Below, piece by piece: positions 52,485-55,246 of a stretch of 55,246 nt of DNA. Both the position numbers and the translations under genes were made by a program. The notes under the pieces are model-generated. The model searched no databases and was not told the DNA's origin. It was given only the letters and a program-made list of their open reading frames with translations. The first letter of the stretch is position 1, and every line of letters starts with the position of its first letter. This stretch comes from Stutzerimonas stutzeri. GTDB lineage: Bacteria > Pseudomonadota > Gammaproteobacteria > Pseudomonadales > Pseudomonadaceae. Location of the stretch: contig NZ_JYHV01000033.1 in assembly GCF_000952685.1 (NCBI RefSeq), positions 1-55,246 of the forward strand. Direction: 5' to 3'.

Positions 52485-55246
52485 GCCAGGAACGCTACGG
52501 CATCCGCCGCTTCGCCCTGCTGAACACCGCCGGCTATAGCCTCGGCATCTTTCCGCTGGAAACGCCGTTATCTGTTTACGGTGCGAACAACCTGGGCAAG
52601 TCCGCGTCGATCAATGCGCTGCAGTTTCCGATTCTGGCGCGCATGTCGGATATGAGTTTCGGCAAGTACAGCCTTGAGCAGTCGCGCAAGTTCTACTTCG
52701 CCAGCGACACCAGCTACATCCTCGTTGAAGTCGCCCTGCCCCATGGCCCTCACGTAATCGGCGTTGCTGGTCGCGGGCCGGGTGGTGGCTTCGGTCACCA
52801 GTTCTTCGTCTACCAGGGCTCGCTGGATCTCGATCACTACCAGCAGAACGGCACCTGCCTACGCCAACGCGAGCTGTTCGCCAATTTGGAGCGCGCCGGC
52901 ATCAAGGCCTACGAGGCCAAGCCGGACGAACTACGCCGCCTGCTGGTCGGCGGCCACACCGCTATCCCGCTGGACATGACGCTGATCCCACTGCGTTCGA
53001 CCAGCGAGCAGAGCCTGAAGACGTTCCGCGCACTTTTCATCAACCTGCTGCACATGCGCGAGATAACGGCGGCCAAGCTCAAGCAGCTGTTCCTCGATGC
53101 GTTCGAGCACAGCCTGCGCTCCGGCAGTGTCGATTACATTGCAGCTACCGAAGAGGCTTTCCGCGACGTGCGCCGCATGGAGCAGGACTATCAAGCGCTG
53201 GTTGCAGCCGGGCCGTTGGTTGAAGCTCTCGCTGCCGGCGTGGCGCAGCGAGAACTGCTGCGCGGCAAACTGCATCGCTTGTCGCCTTTGCTCGACTCGC
53301 TGCTCGGGACCTGGCAGGACTATGCTGGCGCGCGCAAGGAAGAGCTGGTCATCCAGGCCGAACACTATCGCCGCGAGCAGGACGGCCTGCAGAACGAACA
53401 ACGTGGAAGCACCTCCGAACTGATGCGCCTGGAGCGTGAGATCAGTGAGATTCAACGCTGGCTGGGCGAGCTCTCCTCGCTGAAAAACCGCTTTGCGCTG
53501 GTCGATGATGCTCATGTGCTCGAGCAGCAGTTGCTCGCCGCCAAGGATGCCCATGACGAGTTGGCCGGCGCGCTATCGCAGTCGCGCCAGTTCTCCAGCG
53601 AGGACCTCGACGAGCGCCTGCGCGACCTTGAGAAGCGGCTCAAGTCGGTCCGGCAGCAACTGGACCACGCGGACAACAACAGCTACTCCCGTCTGCGTGA
53701 GGAGTTCTCGCAAGCGGACGTTGATCGCCTCATGCGGCTGTTCAATGGGCAGCTATTCAGCCTGCCGCTAGGGGACAAAGGCATCGCGCTGGATGATGGC
53801 GAGGCCTGGGTCAAGTCGCTCGAAGCGGTCCTGGACGGCTTCAAGGGCGAGCGCTTCGAGGCGCCCGGGTTATCTATCGACTTGTCCCATATTGAACCGC
53901 CGGCCCTGCAGGCGCTGGCTGATCGTGCCGCATTGCGTGACCAGAAGGATCGACTGGAGCGTGAACTGAAACAACTCAAGGCCCAGCATTCAGTGGCGGT
54001 CGACCGCGCCGCGAGCAAGGCGCAGGCCGAACAGCTCTACCAGCAGGTGCTAGACGCCCAAAAAGCCTTGGAGGACTTCCGCCGTTGCCAGACGCTCTCA
54101 GCCGAAGAGAACAGTAAGCTTGAGCAACTGGCCCAGGCCGAGGCGGCGCAGGACGAACTCAAGCGGACCAGCGATGCCTTCACCGAGCGAGTGCAACATC
54201 TATCGGCGAAGCTGCAACTGGTCGGCCGTCAGCTGGCGGATCTCGAGGCCAAGGAGCGCACGTTGGAGGACGCGCTACGTCGCCGTCAGCTGCTGCCTGC
54301 AGATCTACCATTCGGTACGCCCTTCATGGATCCGGTGGACGACTCGCTGGACAACCTCCAGCCGCTGCTCAACGACTATCAGGACAGCTGGCAGGCGCTG
54401 CAACGCGTCGACGGCCAGATCGAAGCGCTCTACGCGCAGGTGCGCCTCAAGGGCGTCGCCAAGTTTGATAGCGAAGAAGATCCCGAGCGGCGGTTGCAAC
54501 TGCTGGTGAACGCTTACGCGCATCGCCAGGACGAAGCCCTGACGCTCGCCAAGGCGCGTCGCGCGGCGGTCACCGATATCGCCCGGACCTTGCGCAACAT
54601 CCGCAGCGACTACGACAGCCTCGAGCATCAGCTGGCGTTGTTCAACCGCGAGATCAACAAGCGCCAGGTTTCGAACCTCGAAAGCTTTCGCATCGTCCTG
54701 GCACCGAACAAGGATGCGCTCAAGCATATCGACCAGATCATCCACAGCGCCGGGCAATACGAGCAAGGCGAGACGCTGTCCGTATTCGACCTGCAGCAAA
54801 GCAGCGAACAGGACAGCAAGAACGAGGAGGCCAAGGAGTACCTGGCACGCTTGGTTGCCGCTAACAACAATCAGCTGGGCCTGAAGGACCTGTTCGAGCT
54901 CGCGTTCGAAATTACCAAGGTGGGCGGCCAGCCGGTGATCCATACCGACATCGACGGCGCGGCGTCCAACGGTACGACGATGACCATCAAGGCACTGACC
55001 AACATGTACCTGTTGCTGCACCTGATGGACCGCGAACAGGCCGGTCGTATTCGCCTTCCCTATTACCTGGATGAGGCGGCCGACATCGATGAACGCAACC
55101 AGCAGGCACTCATCGAAACCAGCCTGCAACTCGGCTTCGTGCCGATTCTGGCGTCGGTGAAGCCGCAGGTGTCGGCACATGTGGCTATCGACCTGGAAGG
55201 CGGTAGCGGCCCGGCCGGAATCTATATCGACGAAGCGGATTGGAAA
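52481..55246 (+). CDS. mksB: MksB, SMC-like ATPase of MksBEF condensin, 3' end outside window
   Basis: At least 922 codons are open to the window end. YGANNLGKSASINAL near residue 33 is the Walker A motif. Long coiled coils follow, with many Glu/Gln/Leu heptads (about residues 215-750), interrupted by a small hinge-like region. The C-terminal half has GAASNGTTMTIKALTNMYLL (ABC signature region) and RLPYYLDEAADIDERN (Walker B). It is thus the ATPase of a condensin that organises chromosomes or restricts plasmids. Only the last few residues should be missing. Whether a nuclease subunit gene (mksG/jetD) follows cannot be seen. Confidence 0.9.
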   Translation, partial: MSQERYGIRRFALLNTAGYSLGIFPLETPLSVYGANNLGKSASINALQFPILARMSDMSFGKYSLEQSRKFYFASDTSYILVEVALPHGPHVIGVAGRGPGGGFGHQFFVYQGSLDLDHYQQNGTCLRQRELFANLERAGIKAYEAKPDELRRLLVGGHTAIPLDMTLIPLRSTSEQSLKTFRALFINLLHMREITAAKLKQLFLDAFEHSLRSGSVDYIAATEEAFRDVRRMEQDYQALVAAGPLVEALAAGVAQRELLRGKLHRLSPLLDSLLGTWQDYAGARKEELVIQAEHYRREQDGLQNEQRGSTSELMRLEREISEIQRWLGELSSLKNRFALVDDAHVLEQQLLAAKDAHDELAGALSQSRQFSSEDLDERLRDLEKRLKSVRQQLDHADNNSYSRLREEFSQADVDRLMRLFNGQLFSLPLGDKGIALDDGEAWVKSLEAVLDGFKGERFEAPGLSIDLSHIEPPALQALADRAALRDQKDRLERELKQLKAQHSVAVDRAASKAQAEQLYQQVLDAQKALEDFRRCQTLSAEENSKLEQLAQAEAAQDELKRTSDAFTERVQHLSAKLQLVGRQLADLEAKERTLEDALRRRQLLPADLPFGTPFMDPVDDSLDNLQPLLNDYQDSWQALQRVDGQIEALYAQVRLKGVAKFDSEEDPERRLQLLVNAYAHRQDEALTLAKARRAAVTDIARTLRNIRSDYDSLEHQLALFNREINKRQVSNLESFRIVLAPNKDALKHIDQIIHSAGQYEQGETLSVFDLQQSSEQDSKNEEAKEYLARLVAANNNQLGLKDLFELAFEITKVGGQPVIHTDIDGAASNGTTMTIKALTNMYLLLHLMDREQAGRIRLPYYLDEAADIDERNQQALIETSLQLGFVPILASVKPQVSAHVAIDLEGGSGPAGIYIDEADWK

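Overview
The window looks like chromosome of a high-GC gammaproteobacterium of the Pseudomonas / Stutzerimonas group. The grounds are the elongator tRNA-Met sequence, OprB and OprD porins, an rpoN-type activator with a GG-N10-GC promoter, a Pseudomonas-style REPIN, and a holD-rimI block lying close to mksF-mksE-mksB. Genus and species are inferred from gene content, not from a database match.

Region 1 (1-14500) is the most unusual. A giant minus-strand gene, cut by the window edge, encodes a LEPR-motif / DUF4347 adhesin-like protein with a glycine-rich segment and many Ig/cadherin-like repeats. Around it lie a sulfotransferase, an APS kinase, a tail-collar protein and a DUF6916 protein. A tight six-gene minus-strand operon follows: periplasmic adaptor, GAF-HlyD chimera, M50 peptidase-HlyD chimera, Asp/Asn hydroxylase with a Nif11-like tail, second sulfotransferase, GNAT acetyltransferase. 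My inference is a dedicated export and modification system for the giant protein. No ABC ATPase is visible in the window.

Region 2 (14700-19750) is ordinary: a membrane metallophosphoesterase, a small acidic protein, a divergent LysR / MFS pair, an aldo-keto reductase, and tRNA-Met with promoter and terminator. Region 3 (19750-22500), next to the tRNA, looks like a small accessory patch. It holds an Mrr-like nuclease with zinc-finger-like cysteines, a nucleotidyltransferase-fold protein, a broken copy of a VOC gene whose intact copy lies near 36.4 kb, and scraps of mobile-element sequence.

Region 4 (22500-36000) is a catabolic locus for an alcohol or acetoin-like compound. An AcoR-type sigma-54 activator diverges from an operon encoding a Tat-exported GMC dehydrogenase pair, an acetoin/pyruvate-type E1 alpha and beta, a zinc alcohol dehydrogenase, a free lipoyl-domain protein, an E2 catalytic domain and a lipoate ligase-like protein. 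A quinohemoprotein alcohol dehydrogenase and an OprB porin follow. Palindromic TGTAAA operators and a sigma-54 promoter lie between regulator and operon.

Region 5 (36000-42500) holds a VOC protein, an ABM-domain protein, an OprD porin, an exported argininosuccinate-lyase homologue, a dicarboxylate/amino-acid symporter and a LysR regulator. It may serve uptake and breakdown of a carboxylate. Region 6 (42500-55246) is core chromosome: an EamA exporter, a beta-carbonic anhydrase, otsBA for trehalose, small acidic proteins, rimI, holD, leuA and the MksFEB condensin, with mksB cut by the window end.
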